A DNA stretch of 34,588 nucleotides from UBA9732 sp963599445 (GTDB lineage Bacteria; Spirochaetota; Spirochaetia; Sphaerochaetales; Sphaerochaetaceae): positions 1 to 34,588 of the forward strand of contig CAVBWZ010000021.1 in assembly GCA_963599445.1 (NCBI GenBank), read 5' to 3'. How positions within the stretch are numbered: the stretch's first letter is position 1; every line of letters starts with the position of its first letter. The notes beneath the pieces are model-generated. The model did not search any database. It was not told the DNA's origin and saw nothing but the letters and a program-made list of their open reading frames with translations. Below, piece after piece: positions 9,650-17,276 of this stretch. The position numbers and the translations under genes are program-made.

Positions 9650-9712
9650 GTCCAAGTGATGGCTCTTCTAGTGTGAGTTCACAAAAGGCCGTTCTGATGT
9701 TATTCTTTAGGC

Positions 9713-11824
9713 ATGCCCGAGCAGAGCGAACTATTTGCAGTAAACAGAAAACATCTTGTAGGAAAGCTTGTGACAGCCACCGTCTCGAATGGAGTCATAG
9801 CAGGCATAGAACTGCCTGAAGGCAGTGCCTTCTCAGACCTTGTCGTGATTGGGGCCAAGGACTTTGGAGAATGCAACTTCATAGATGTCATGGGGGAGGC
9901 CGTTCCAATCTTTGCAAAGGACGAGGTTTCGTACAAGGGACAGCCTGTCCTGGCTGTGTTTGGTTCTGTATCTGAGGATGTAGAACTCTTCTGCAACGCC
10001 GTTAAGGTTTCGTATCAGATAACACCGGATTCCCAATCCTCTGCACCGCAGGTTTTTGGAGAACCTTTCAATTGGTCGTATGGAAACACAGACGAATACT
10101 TCGTGCAGGGGTCCAAGACTCTGAAGACTACGTTCAGTGTCGGAAGCCATTCGTGCAACATGCTGGGGGACCAGAAGATCTTCGCAGTCATGGACGAAGG
10201 TGTCATGAAGCTTCAGATGGAGACCCAATGGCCTGTGCATGTCAGACGCTCGGTTGCAAACGTGCTTGGTCTTCCTTTCGAGGACGTACATATAGATGTC
10301 CAACCGTATTTTGCATCGTTCGACCAGCTTATAATGATGCCGTCGTTGCTCTCTTGCATAGCTGCAAAGGCTGCATCCATGACGGGTGAGCTCGTAAGGC
10401 TGTATGCACCGCTTGTCTCTTGGCAGCCAAAGATGGACTTCGAGTTCAGGACTGCTGTGCTTCAGGACGGAGGATGCGCCGCAGGTAGATACAAGTGCAT
10501 CATAGACATGGGAGCGTTTCCAATATTCTCCAAGGAGGTCTGCTACAACATCCTTGCAGGAATAGTCCCCGTCTACCCAATGAAGGCTTTGGACGTAACC
10601 GTAACGATAATGAGAAGCTGTACGCCTCCTGCGAACTTCTTTGGGGATCTTGGGTATTCGATGTCGTTGGCCGCTGTGGAGAACCACTTCACCCAACTTG
10701 CACTTGCATATGGACAGCAGCCGGGGCTGTGGAAGTTGGAGCAGGTCAAGGAGTGCGGCCACAAGGGAGCTCCAATGAGCGAGTGCGTAAGGGAGTCCTC
10801 TGGATTCGACAACCTTGCAAAGACGCTTGACGAGGTTGTGTCCTCCTCTTGGTACTCCCGCAAATACGCGGCAAACGCCCAAAAGGCCCTTTTCGCTGAA
10901 AGGATGAACCCTCTTGTGAACTACAGCCGTGGCATTGGAATCGCAACCGGCGAGGGGATAATGGGATTTTCGCAGCAGTACAATGCGTTGGTAAGGTATT
11001 CTCTCTCCGTTTCCCTTACACAGGATGAAAAAGTGGTGGTCAATACCGGCATGCAGGCTGGAAAAAACATGATGACGGTGTGGAAACAGGCCATCAGACA
11101 GTTCCTGGATGTTGACGATGACAACATAGTGTTCAAGAGCGTGAACGATGCGGACATAATCGACATTGGTCCCGATGTCCTTTCAAGACGGATTGGAATC
11201 GTCACAAGGCTTCTCATAAAGGCTTGTTCTGAGATTTCAAAGAAGAAGGCTTTTTCCAGGCTTCCCATAACCGTCACCGCCTATTCAGAGGCGGATCTCT
11301 CCGATCCCTACTATTTCAGCTCCTGTTTTGGAACCGTGGCGGTGGAGCTCCATTTGGATACGGTCTCGCTCTCGCCTGTGATAGACAAGGTGTGGGCGCG
11401 TTTCCATATGGGACATGTGTTCGATGTCCAAAAGCTTGTGAACAAGGCACGCCTTTCGATATTCTCCGTGATCTCCGAGGTCCTTCCAAATTGGTCTGGG
11501 GATTTGAACATAGACCTTGAAATATCGCAGGATTCCGACTACACCCCATCGTCCGTCACCGCTGCGGTCAGAGGTCTGACGATGGCTGCTCTGATAAGCG
11601 CCTTGTCACAGGCGATAGGTCGCTATGTCAATGCTGTTCCAATCACCGAGTCTTCCATCCTGGCGCTTCTCAAGGGGTCTTCTGCATCCGGACGTTCTTC
11701 TGTGGCGGTATCGGACAAGGCTCAGGACTCAAAGGAATCGGTCTTGGAGAATGCAAAGGAGTCCAAGACAGTGGAGGATTCTGGGGATACGATGGCCCAT
11801 GAAGGCAAGGAGGGCGAACAATGA
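9713..11824 (+). CDS. XDH-like molybdopterin subunit homologue, apparently lacking active-site motifs
   Basis: This 703-residue protein is a full-length-range homologue of the large, molybdopterin-binding subunit of the xanthine dehydrogenase/aldehyde oxidase family. The small N-terminal hammerhead domain is visible as VGKLVTATVSNGVIAGIELP, then AVPIFAKDEVSYKGQPVLAV. Later landmarks are VHVRRSVANVLGLPFEDVHI (175-194), RGIGIATGEG (406-414) and AIGRYVNAVPIT (634-645). In a hand alignment, the usual GGGFGGK falls at VQPYFASFD (196-204), the usual FRGFG/PQG at PPANFFGDLGY (305-315), and the usual G-E-P with catalytic Glu at TAAVRGL (616-622). None of these keeps the expected residues. A low-complexity Ser/Glu/Lys tail follows residue 655. 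It overlaps the Fe-S subunit gene by 4 nt (ATGA), so they are coupled. The substrate is unknown and loss of classical activity is possible. Confidence 0.75.
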   Translation: MPEQSELFAVNRKHLVGKLVTATVSNGVIAGIELPEGSAFSDLVVIGAKDFGECNFIDVMGEAVPIFAKDEVSYKGQPVLAVFGSVSEDVELFCNAVKVSYQITPDSQSSAPQVFGEPFNWSYGNTDEYFVQGSKTLKTTFSVGSHSCNMLGDQKIFAVMDEGVMKLQMETQWPVHVRRSVANVLGLPFEDVHIDVQPYFASFDQLIMMPSLLSCIAAKAASMTGELVRLYAPLVSWQPKMDFEFRTAVLQDGGCAAGRYKCIIDMGAFPIFSKEVCYNILAGIVPVYPMKALDVTVTIMRSCTPPANFFGDLGYSMSLAAVENHFTQLALAYGQQPGLWKLEQVKECGHKGAPMSECVRESSGFDNLAKTLDEVVSSSWYSRKYAANAQKALFAERMNPLVNYSRGIGIATGEGIMGFSQQYNALVRYSLSVSLTQDEKVVVNTGMQAGKNMMTVWKQAIRQFLDVDDDNIVFKSVNDADIIDIGPDVLSRRIGIVTRLLIKACSEISKKKAFSRLPITVTAYSEADLSDPYYFSSCFGTVAVELHLDTVSLSPVIDKVWARFHMGHVFDVQKLVNKARLSIFSVISEVLPNWSGDLNIDLEISQDSDYTPSSVTAAVRGLTMAALISALSQAIGRYVNAVPITESSILALLKGSSASGRSSVAVSDKAQDSKESVLENAKESKTVEDSGDTMAHEGKEGEQ

Positions 11825-12426
11825 GGCTCAATTGCAACGTGAACGGCAATCAATTGTCCCTTGTGGTGAATTCTGACAAACCTCTCAGCCATATTCTCAA
11901 GGATGTGGTGGATTCGTTTCCTGACAACAATCAGTGCCTGGGGGCTTCGTGCGGCAACTGCGTGGTCCTTCTCAACGGGGTGGCGACCTTGAGCTGCCTT
12001 GTTCCTGCGTTCAGCCTCAATGGATCGAGCATACTTACGTTCGATGGTTTCAGGAAGACCCGTTTCTATCATGACATAGAGCGGGCGTACAACGATGTAG
12101 GCAACCAACCGTGTCCGCAGTGCTATGCATCCAAGACCCTTCTGATAGAGTCCCTTCTCATTAGGATGGACAAGGAGAGCCAAAGCAGAAAGGATGTCGT
12201 GAACCTTGGAAGGACGATGGGGTTCTCTCCGATTCCGTCTGCAAGCCAAGGCTCCGCCAACGAGATGGCTGCAAGAGGCAGGCTTGGTGGTGGCAGCGTT
12301 GACCCTCAGGTCCTTGCGCAGGAGTTCTCGATGTGCAAATGCCAGTGCATAGAGTTGTCGGAGCTTGAGAAGATAGTCAATCTAGCATACAAGTACAGGA
12401 GCAGACGCCGTGCAAGAAGGACTTAG
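11821..12426 (+). CDS. XDH-like 2x[2Fe-2S] subunit
   Basis: This 201-residue protein corresponds to the iron-sulfur subunit of xanthine dehydrogenase-type enzymes, which carries electrons from the molybdenum site to FAD. The plant-ferredoxin-like cluster has C39-x4-C44-x2-C47-x11-C59 (CLGASCGNC). The second, alpha-helical cluster has C98-x2-C101 (PCPQC) and C172-x-C174 (MCKCQC, with an additional C176). The usual CGFCTPG and CRCTGY wording is altered, but the cysteine spacing within each pair is kept. An insert of roughly 45 residues separates the two halves of the second site, making the protein longer than the usual 150-170. It ends in a basic tail. The start overlaps the stop of the large subunit, and the FAD subunit begins inside its last codons. 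Confidence 0.82.
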   Translation: MRLNCNVNGNQLSLVVNSDKPLSHILKDVVDSFPDNNQCLGASCGNCVVLLNGVATLSCLVPAFSLNGSSILTFDGFRKTRFYHDIERAYNDVGNQPCPQCYASKTLLIESLLIRMDKESQSRKDVVNLGRTMGFSPIPSASQGSANEMAARGRLGGGSVDPQVLAQEFSMCKCQCIELSELEKIVNLAYKYRSRRRARRT

Positions 12427-13291
12427 ATCACCAACGGTATTCAATCCAAAGACGATAGGTGAGGCCGTCGCCGCAAAGCTCAAGAATCCAAACGCCTGCT
12501 TCTGGGCGGGTGGTACGTTCATCATGAGTCGTCCGGGTTTCTATCCAAACCCGAGCCAGAGGGACATAATATCCCTCAAAGGGATAATGGATCTTACAAA
12601 GGTCTATCATTCGGACAGGTTCGTGGAAGTGGGCTCAATGGTAACGATACAGCAGCTTGCCAATATGGGGGGATATCTCTTCACCCACGAGCTGAACGAT
12701 GCCATCCTTTCCATTGGGAACTCTGTCATACGCAATCAGGCGACCGTAGGCGGTGCTCTCTGCACAAGCAACATGAGGTTCTCGCTGTGCTGCATACTGG
12801 CGACTTTGAATGCCCAGGTTGAGCTTAGGATGGTTACGAAGTCCGCACCTGCCCGATGGATGCCTATAACGAAGCTGTATGACAGGAAGGGTGTGTTCAT
12901 ATACGAGGGCGAGGCTCTGCTCACAAAGGTGAGGATTCCAACCGAGAACAAGCAGTTCCAGGTGTTCCGCTCCATTGGACTTCCAATGCAGAAGCCTGAG
13001 GAGGCTGTGGTCTTTGGCCTTCAGTATTCCATAAACCAAGCCAACATCATGCTCCCTACCATGTGCATGGTGTTCCCTTCGTCTTGCTTCTATATGTCCC
13101 AGGATTTCGACAACCTGCTTGCATCCATAAACCTTCCTTTGACATCTGACAAGATCGTGAAGATTTCCAAGCGTCTTGTCTCCGAATTGAAGAATGCTTC
13201 CTTGAATGCTTCTCCTTTGCAGTTGGAAAGGGCGTCAAGGCTGTTCGAGTCCGTACTCAACGAGATAAACACAACGTTCCTGGCTGGTTGA
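12410..13291 (+). CDS. XDH-like FAD-binding subunit
   Basis: This 293-residue protein fits the FAD-binding (CO dehydrogenase flavoprotein-like) subunit of xanthine dehydrogenase family enzymes. FWAGGTFIMSRPG gives the first flavin loop (canonically A-G-G-T-D/L). The second is NSVIRNQATVGGALCTSNMR, matching the canonical I-R-N-x-A-T-I-G-G-N with Asn replaced by Ala. A C-terminal domain covers about residues 170-290. Translation is assigned to GTG 12410, which lies inside the end of the Fe-S gene and has AGGAG at 12397-12401 spaced 8 nt before it. The three genes together make the L-S-M set of a heterotrimer. No gene for molybdenum cofactor sulfuration (XdhC type) or purine catabolism is adjacent. 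Confidence 0.8.
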   Translation: MQEGLRSPTVFNPKTIGEAVAAKLKNPNACFWAGGTFIMSRPGFYPNPSQRDIISLKGIMDLTKVYHSDRFVEVGSMVTIQQLANMGGYLFTHELNDAILSIGNSVIRNQATVGGALCTSNMRFSLCCILATLNAQVELRMVTKSAPARWMPITKLYDRKGVFIYEGEALLTKVRIPTENKQFQVFRSIGLPMQKPEEAVVFGLQYSINQANIMLPTMCMVFPSSCFYMSQDFDNLLASINLPLTSDKIVKISKRLVSELKNASLNASPLQLERASRLFESVLNEINTTFLAG

Positions 13292-13335
13292 CCCCATAGG
13301 ACGCTGCAAGGATTTCGATATGAAAGGATTTTGAT

Positions 13336-13923
13336 ATGAGAATTACAGGTGGAAAATATTGCGGGAGAAGGGTCGTCGTTCCAAACGGCGAGATGGAGAT
13401 ACGCCCTGCTATGGATAGGATGAGGGAGTCCCTCTTTGCAATCCTTGGTCCATTGGACGGCGTCTCGTTCTGCGACCTTTTCTCCGGCAGCGGCTGTGTT
13501 GGCCTTGAGGCTGCATCCCGTGGTGCTTCGCTTGTCCACCTCGTGGAGATGGACAGGGCCAAGCGTCCCATAATGGAGAAGAACATCTCTTGGGCTTTGG
13601 GGGAGTGCGACATAAAGATATTCAACTCCAATGTCCTGAAATTCATTCCTACATCAAGAATCGAGTATGACATAGTTTATGCAGACCCTCCTTTCCCAAT
13701 GTCCAACAAGGTTCAGCTTGCACAGCTTGTGCAGCGTCGGGGCATGGTGAAGCCTGACGGTCTCTTCATAATCCACTTCCCAACGGTGGAACAGGACCAG
13801 TGGGGCGAGTCGTTTGGGAACCTGAAGCTCATAGACACGCGCAAATACGGTCGCAACATGCTCAAGTTCTATAAGAACGTTCAGGATCCATCCCAAGAGG
13901 AGTTTCTCAATGCCAATGACTGA
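13336..13923 (+). CDS. rsmD: 16S rRNA (guanine(966)-N2)-methyltransferase RsmD
   Basis: This 195-residue protein is an S-adenosylmethionine-dependent methyltransferase that modifies G966 of 16S rRNA during 30S assembly. It opens with the family text MRITGGKYCGRRV and RPAMDRMRESLFAIL. The SAM-binding motif I is DLFSGSGCVGLEAASRGA (47-64), and the catalytic motif IV is DPPF (117-120). ATG 13336 is preceded by AAAGGA at 13323-13328. It lies 44 nt after the XDH-like FAD gene and overlaps ligA by 14 nt, so a housekeeping pair appears cotranscribed with the XDH-like genes. Confidence 0.93.
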   Translation: MRITGGKYCGRRVVVPNGEMEIRPAMDRMRESLFAILGPLDGVSFCDLFSGSGCVGLEAASRGASLVHLVEMDRAKRPIMEKNISWALGECDIKIFNSNVLKFIPTSRIEYDIVYADPPFPMSNKVQLAQLVQRRGMVKPDGLFIIHFPTVEQDQWGESFGNLKLIDTRKYGRNMLKFYKNVQDPSQEEFLNAND

Positions 13924-16144
13924 TCAAACCCTTTCCGTTGACAATCTTCCTGTTGACAAATCTTCCCGCGCAGCTGAGCTCAGAGACCTTCTTGAAGAAT
14001 ACCAAAGGGCCTACTATGTGGATGGGAGGCCTTTGGTGTCGGACCTTGAATACGACAGGCTTTTCGATGAGCTTTCGCTGATCGAGAAGGAGAACCACTC
14101 TCTGAGGACTCCGGATTCCCCCACCCAAAGGGTTGGAAGCGATTTGACATCGGACTTTCCTGAGGTCGAGCATACGATTCCAGTGTTGAGTCTGGACAAG
14201 GCGTACAGCGACGGCGAGGTTCTGAACTGGATTTCAAAGACCATGAAGAATACGGGCGAGAACCTTTCGTTCGTGCTGGAGGAGAAGATAGACGGGTTCT
14301 CAGTGGTCCTGTACTACGAGAAAGGGGTGCTCTCCCGTGCCGTCACGAGAGGAAACGGCTTTGTTGGAAACGATGTGACCGCAAACGCCAAGACGATACA
14401 GACCATTCCCCTTAGGCTGACCGAGCCTGTGGATATCGCCGTCAGAGGTGAGATATATCTTGGAAAGGAAGTGTTCGAGCGCATAAACGCCACTCTTGAG
14501 GAGCCGTATGCAAACCCAAGGAACCTTGCGGCGGGGACGATAAGAAGGAACAAAAGCAGCGAGACTGCACAGGTTCCGCTTTCCATCTTCGTCTACGAAG
14601 GGTTCTGGACACAGCCCAACGCCGACATCACGGACCATATCCAAATCCTCAGTCGTCTCAAATCATTGGGTTTCACTGTGAATCCGCATCTTTCGTATTT
14701 CTGCAAGACAAGGGATGAGGCCTCCCTGCGGTTGTCACAGGCCGGTCTTGATGGTGTTCCCGGTGCGTTCGACGACATCCCTCAAGCCATAAAGGACGCC
14801 ACTGCAAGACGAGGTGGTCTATCCTATGAGATAGACGGACTTGTCGTGAAGGTCAACGAACTTTCCACCCGAGAGGAGCTTGGCTATACGGGCCACCATC
14901 CAAGATGGGCCATTGCATACAAGTTCGAGGCCCCTCAGGCGCAGACTACGGTGGAGTCCATAGACGTACAGGTTGGAAGGACGGGTAGGATAACGCCAAT
15001 GGCCCGTATAAAGGAGACTCCTCTTTCCGGCAGCACCATAAGGAACATAACTCTTCACAATCAGGACTACATAGACCAGCTTGAACTTGCCGTGGGTGAT
15101 ACGGTTGCAATCTCCAAACGTGGAGATGTCATACCTGCCGTGGAGTCCGTGGTGGAGAAGAACGATGATGGCAACACGACCTGGAGAATGCCTGAAAAGT
15201 GCCCTGAATGCGGCTCCGTTCTTGTAAAACGGGGTGCCCATCATTTCTGTCCAAACCATGACTGCCCCGCTCAGGCAAAGGGAAGGCTTGCGTTCTTCTG
15301 TGCAAAGAGCCAGATGGACATAGAAGGACTTGGTCCAAAGACGACGGAGTTCCTGTACGACAAGGGTTTTGTGAAGAACGTGGAGGACCTCTACACATTT
15401 GACTTCGACACCCTTGTCGCCTACGAGGGCTTTGGAACGGAAGGGAAGAAGGTCTCCACAATAAAAGATGGTCTTGCTGCCAGTAGAAAGGCCCCTTTCC
15501 AACGAGTGCTCATATCATTGGGTGTCCCTGAGTTTGGCAAGAAGGCCGCAGAACTTGTCGTCAAGGCTGGATACGACACGATGGACAAGATCCTTGCCTT
15601 GGTGGATGTCCCTGAACCAGACATGGAGAATTCCATTCAGGCTCTTTCCAACATAAAAGGCCTTGGTTCCGTAATGGCTCGTCTCATAATCGAAGGCTTC
15701 AAGGATCCCAGCATCCGTAGGACCATAGAATGCCTGCGTGAAGCAGGACTTAGAATGGAGGAAGCATCCGTAGAGGGCGGCGGTAACGACGATGCTGTTT
15801 TTGACCAGATATTCGCAGGCCAGTCCTGGTGCGTAACCGGCACGTTCGAGCACTTTGCACCGCGCAGCAAGGCAATGGACGAAATCAAACGACGTGGCGG
15901 CACGGAGGTCTCGGGCGTCTCTCGCAAGACGACGTGTCTTCTTGCCGGCGAAGGGGCGGGAAGCAAGCTTGAAAAGGCTCGCGAGCTTGGAGTGCGCATC
16001 GTCACTGAGGCCGATTTCCTTGAGATGCTCAAAGAGAGTGGTGTTTCTGATTCCGCTGTACATGTGGTTCCTGAGGCTTCGTCTTCGTCAGCGGCGCAGG
16101 CTTCTCCTTCCCTGCAGGATATCCAACCCGATCTTTTTGGTTGA
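13910..16144 (+). CDS. ligA: NAD-dependent DNA ligase LigA
   Basis: This 744-residue NAD+-dependent DNA ligase seals nicks in replication and repair. The Ia domain begins around LRDLLEEYQRAYYVDG with SDLEYDRLFDEL. The adenylated lysine is K126 in EEKIDGF. The OB fold carries VQVGRTGRITPMA. The zinc finger uses C431, C434, C447 and C452. Helix-hairpin-helix repeats follow (DIEGLGPKT, SNIKGLGSVMARLI), and a BRCT domain lies near residues 645-715 (WCVTGTFEHFAPRSKAMD, GAGSKLEKARELGV). A Ser/Ala-rich tail ends in IQPDLFG, whose Q-x-D-L-F wording resembles a beta-clamp binding peptide. ATG 13910 has AGAGGAG spaced about 7 nt. It is somewhat longer than the usual 670-700 because of the tail. Confidence 0.96.
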   Translation: MPMTDQTLSVDNLPVDKSSRAAELRDLLEEYQRAYYVDGRPLVSDLEYDRLFDELSLIEKENHSLRTPDSPTQRVGSDLTSDFPEVEHTIPVLSLDKAYSDGEVLNWISKTMKNTGENLSFVLEEKIDGFSVVLYYEKGVLSRAVTRGNGFVGNDVTANAKTIQTIPLRLTEPVDIAVRGEIYLGKEVFERINATLEEPYANPRNLAAGTIRRNKSSETAQVPLSIFVYEGFWTQPNADITDHIQILSRLKSLGFTVNPHLSYFCKTRDEASLRLSQAGLDGVPGAFDDIPQAIKDATARRGGLSYEIDGLVVKVNELSTREELGYTGHHPRWAIAYKFEAPQAQTTVESIDVQVGRTGRITPMARIKETPLSGSTIRNITLHNQDYIDQLELAVGDTVAISKRGDVIPAVESVVEKNDDGNTTWRMPEKCPECGSVLVKRGAHHFCPNHDCPAQAKGRLAFFCAKSQMDIEGLGPKTTEFLYDKGFVKNVEDLYTFDFDTLVAYEGFGTEGKKVSTIKDGLAASRKAPFQRVLISLGVPEFGKKAAELVVKAGYDTMDKILALVDVPEPDMENSIQALSNIKGLGSVMARLIIEGFKDPSIRRTIECLREAGLRMEEASVEGGGNDDAVFDQIFAGQSWCVTGTFEHFAPRSKAMDEIKRRGGTEVSGVSRKTTCLLAGEGAGSKLEKARELGVRIVTEADFLEMLKESGVSDSAVHVVPEASSSSAAQASPSLQDIQPDLFG

Positions 16145-16156
16145 ACGGAGGTTTTC

Positions 16157-16519
16157 ATGAACGACTACAATCTGAAGGTGAAGCTCTATGTAGAGAACGA
16201 GGACGATAAGTTCATGGGCATTGGCGTACTTTGGCTGCTTCAAGGAGTCGCCAAGTGCGGCTCGCTGCGTGCTGCGGCCATTGACCTTGGCATTTCCTAC
16301 TCAAAGGCTTTCAAGATGGTGGAGAACCTTGAAAAGGCCCTTGGGCATGAGGTCCTTTCACGTAGGAGGGGAGGGGCTTCAAGAACTGGAGCCTCCATTA
16401 CACCCTATGGCCTTGCCTTCATGAACCTCTACGACGATTTCCAAAAGGAATGCAAAGCCATGCTCAAGGCCCCATTCGATGAATTCTGCGAAAACCTCAA
16501 AAAAATCGAAGAGCTTTGA
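16157..16519 (+). CDS. ModE-like N-terminal DNA-binding domain protein
   Basis: This 120-residue protein is a stand-alone winged helix-turn-helix of the ModE N-terminal (LysR-type HTH) family. The text GVLWLLQGVAKCGSLRAAAIDLGISYSKAFKMVENLEKALG is the HTH, followed by the wing SRRRGGASRTGASITPYG, a wording very close to ModE. The C-terminal molybdate-binding domains are absent, so it cannot sense molybdate in the way E. coli ModE does. A start at 16157 is supported by CGGAGG 6-8 nt upstream, and it lies 12 nt after ligA at the end of the XDH-like run. Such short ModE-like proteins often accompany molybdoenzyme or molybdate-transport genes. Regulation of the upstream XDH-like genes is inferred only. 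Confidence 0.85.
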   Translation: MNDYNLKVKLYVENEDDKFMGIGVLWLLQGVAKCGSLRAAAIDLGISYSKAFKMVENLEKALGHEVLSRRRGGASRTGASITPYGLAFMNLYDDFQKECKAMLKAPFDEFCENLKKIEEL

Positions 16520-16581
16520 TTTGGTTTTGAGTTTGAAATTCACCGTTTTTTGATTTGTTCAACTCTTTTGCATGAATATAA

Positions 16582-16713
16582 TTAAGTCTTGTTTGTTTTT
16601 ATTTTCACAAAAAAATTTGCATTTTTCTCTAAAAAAGTATTGCATTTTTTCTTGGAAAGAAGTAATTTCCAAACCGTGAGATGAAATATCTCAGCCTCCT
16701 TTTGTTCCCCCAT
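16582..16713 (-). CDS. Possible 43-residue peptide with a strong ribosome binding site
   Basis: On the minus strand AAGGAGG (16721-16727) lies 7 nt before an ATG at 16713, opening 43 codons that begin MGEQKEAEIFHLTVWKLLL and end in a Lys/Asn-rich stretch. The spacing is ideal, but the composition just follows the AT-rich background and no family is recognised. The start codon also lies inside the terminator-like inverted repeat, so the apparent site may be chance. Confidence 0.22.
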   Translation of the reverse strand: MGEQKEAEIFHLTVWKLLLSKKKCNTFLEKNANFFVKIKTNKT

Positions 16714-16746
16714 GGTTTGACCTCCTTTTTCCCATGGGGTTTTTTA
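16708..16746 (+). terminator. Terminator-like hairpin downstream of the XDH-like/rsmD/ligA/ModE-like run
   Basis: CCCCATGG (16708-16715) and CCATGGGG (16732-16739) form an 8-bp GC-rich stem with a 16-nt loop, followed directly by TTTTTTAT (16740-16747). It points rightward and lies 190 nt past the ModE-like stop codon, so it could end that long transcript. Confidence 0.55.
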
Positions 16747-16815
16747 TACCCTTTTTCTGATTCTTTGATGTCGCGGTCTGCCGGTTTTCTTCATTTTTTT
16801 GATTTTTGGGCCTTG

Positions 16816-16835
16816 CGGAAGAAAATTTTCTTCCG
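16816..16835. promoter_or_regulatory. Perfect 20-bp palindrome
   Basis: CGGAAGAAAA at 16816-16825 is followed without a gap by its exact reverse complement to 16835. As RNA it would fold into an 8-bp stem with an AATT loop. A T7 tract follows at about 16843 on the plus strand. It lies 52 nt beyond the Dabb stop codon and may be a bidirectional 3'-end structure or a dimeric protein site. Confidence 0.45.
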
Positions 16836-16886
16836 AAATCCGTTTTTTTAAGTTTACAGAAGAAAACTTCCTGTTTGGAATTTTTC

Positions 16887-17177
16887 TTACTCGCAGTCGA
16901 AGATTGCTTTGCTCTTGATGAAAGCGCCAAAATCGGCCTTCCATCTGTGGTGGATTTCGCAGTCGTCATATGAGGGGAGGGCTTCCTTGTCCATTGAGAT
17001 GGCAATCATGAGGTCGTAGCGGTTTGGTCTGTCGATGCATGAGGTGCGAAGTGCTACGTCGTGTATGCCGGGCATTTGCTTGAGGCCTTCGAAGAGCGTG
17101 GCGGCCTGTGTGGCTATCTCCTGTTTGCGTGCTGGGGTGATGTCATCGTTGAACTTTACGATTATGTGGTGAAGCAT
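16887..17177 (-). CDS. Dabb (stress-responsive alpha/beta barrel) domain protein
   Basis: This 96-residue protein is a single Dabb domain (PF07876), a small dimeric ferredoxin-like barrel related to antibiotic monooxygenase folds. The text MLHHIIVKFNDDITPARKQE, then LFEGLKQMPGIHDVALRTSC, YDLMIAISMDKEALPSYDDC and HHRWKADFGAFIKSKAIFDCE follows the family closely. ATG 17177 is chosen over an upstream in-frame ATG (17204) because a minus-strand AAAGGAG sits just before it and the domain begins at once. Most members have no defined reaction. It lies 100 nt downstream of the GGGtGRT gene on the same strand and could be cotranscribed, though the spacing allows an independent promoter. Confidence 0.88.
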   Translation of the reverse strand: MLHHIIVKFNDDITPARKQEIATQAATLFEGLKQMPGIHDVALRTSCIDRPNRYDLMIAISMDKEALPSYDDCEIHHRWKADFGAFIKSKAIFDCE

Positions 17178-17276
17178 GGTTTCTCCTTTTCTTTGTGACT
17201 GCACTTTTTGTGACTGTACAAAAAAAGAGCTTCCAACAGCATGAAGCTGAGGAAGCCCTTCTTCGTGGTTGAGCTC

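Larger units (their letters stand above)
16520..16886. other. AT-rich convergent intergenic region
   Basis: This gap lies between the convergent ModE-like and Dabb genes. It contains long A/T runs, a terminator-like inverted repeat (16708-16746), a perfect palindrome (16816-16835) and one questionable small minus-strand ORF (16582-16713), each listed separately. Nothing else was recognised. Confidence 0.6.
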
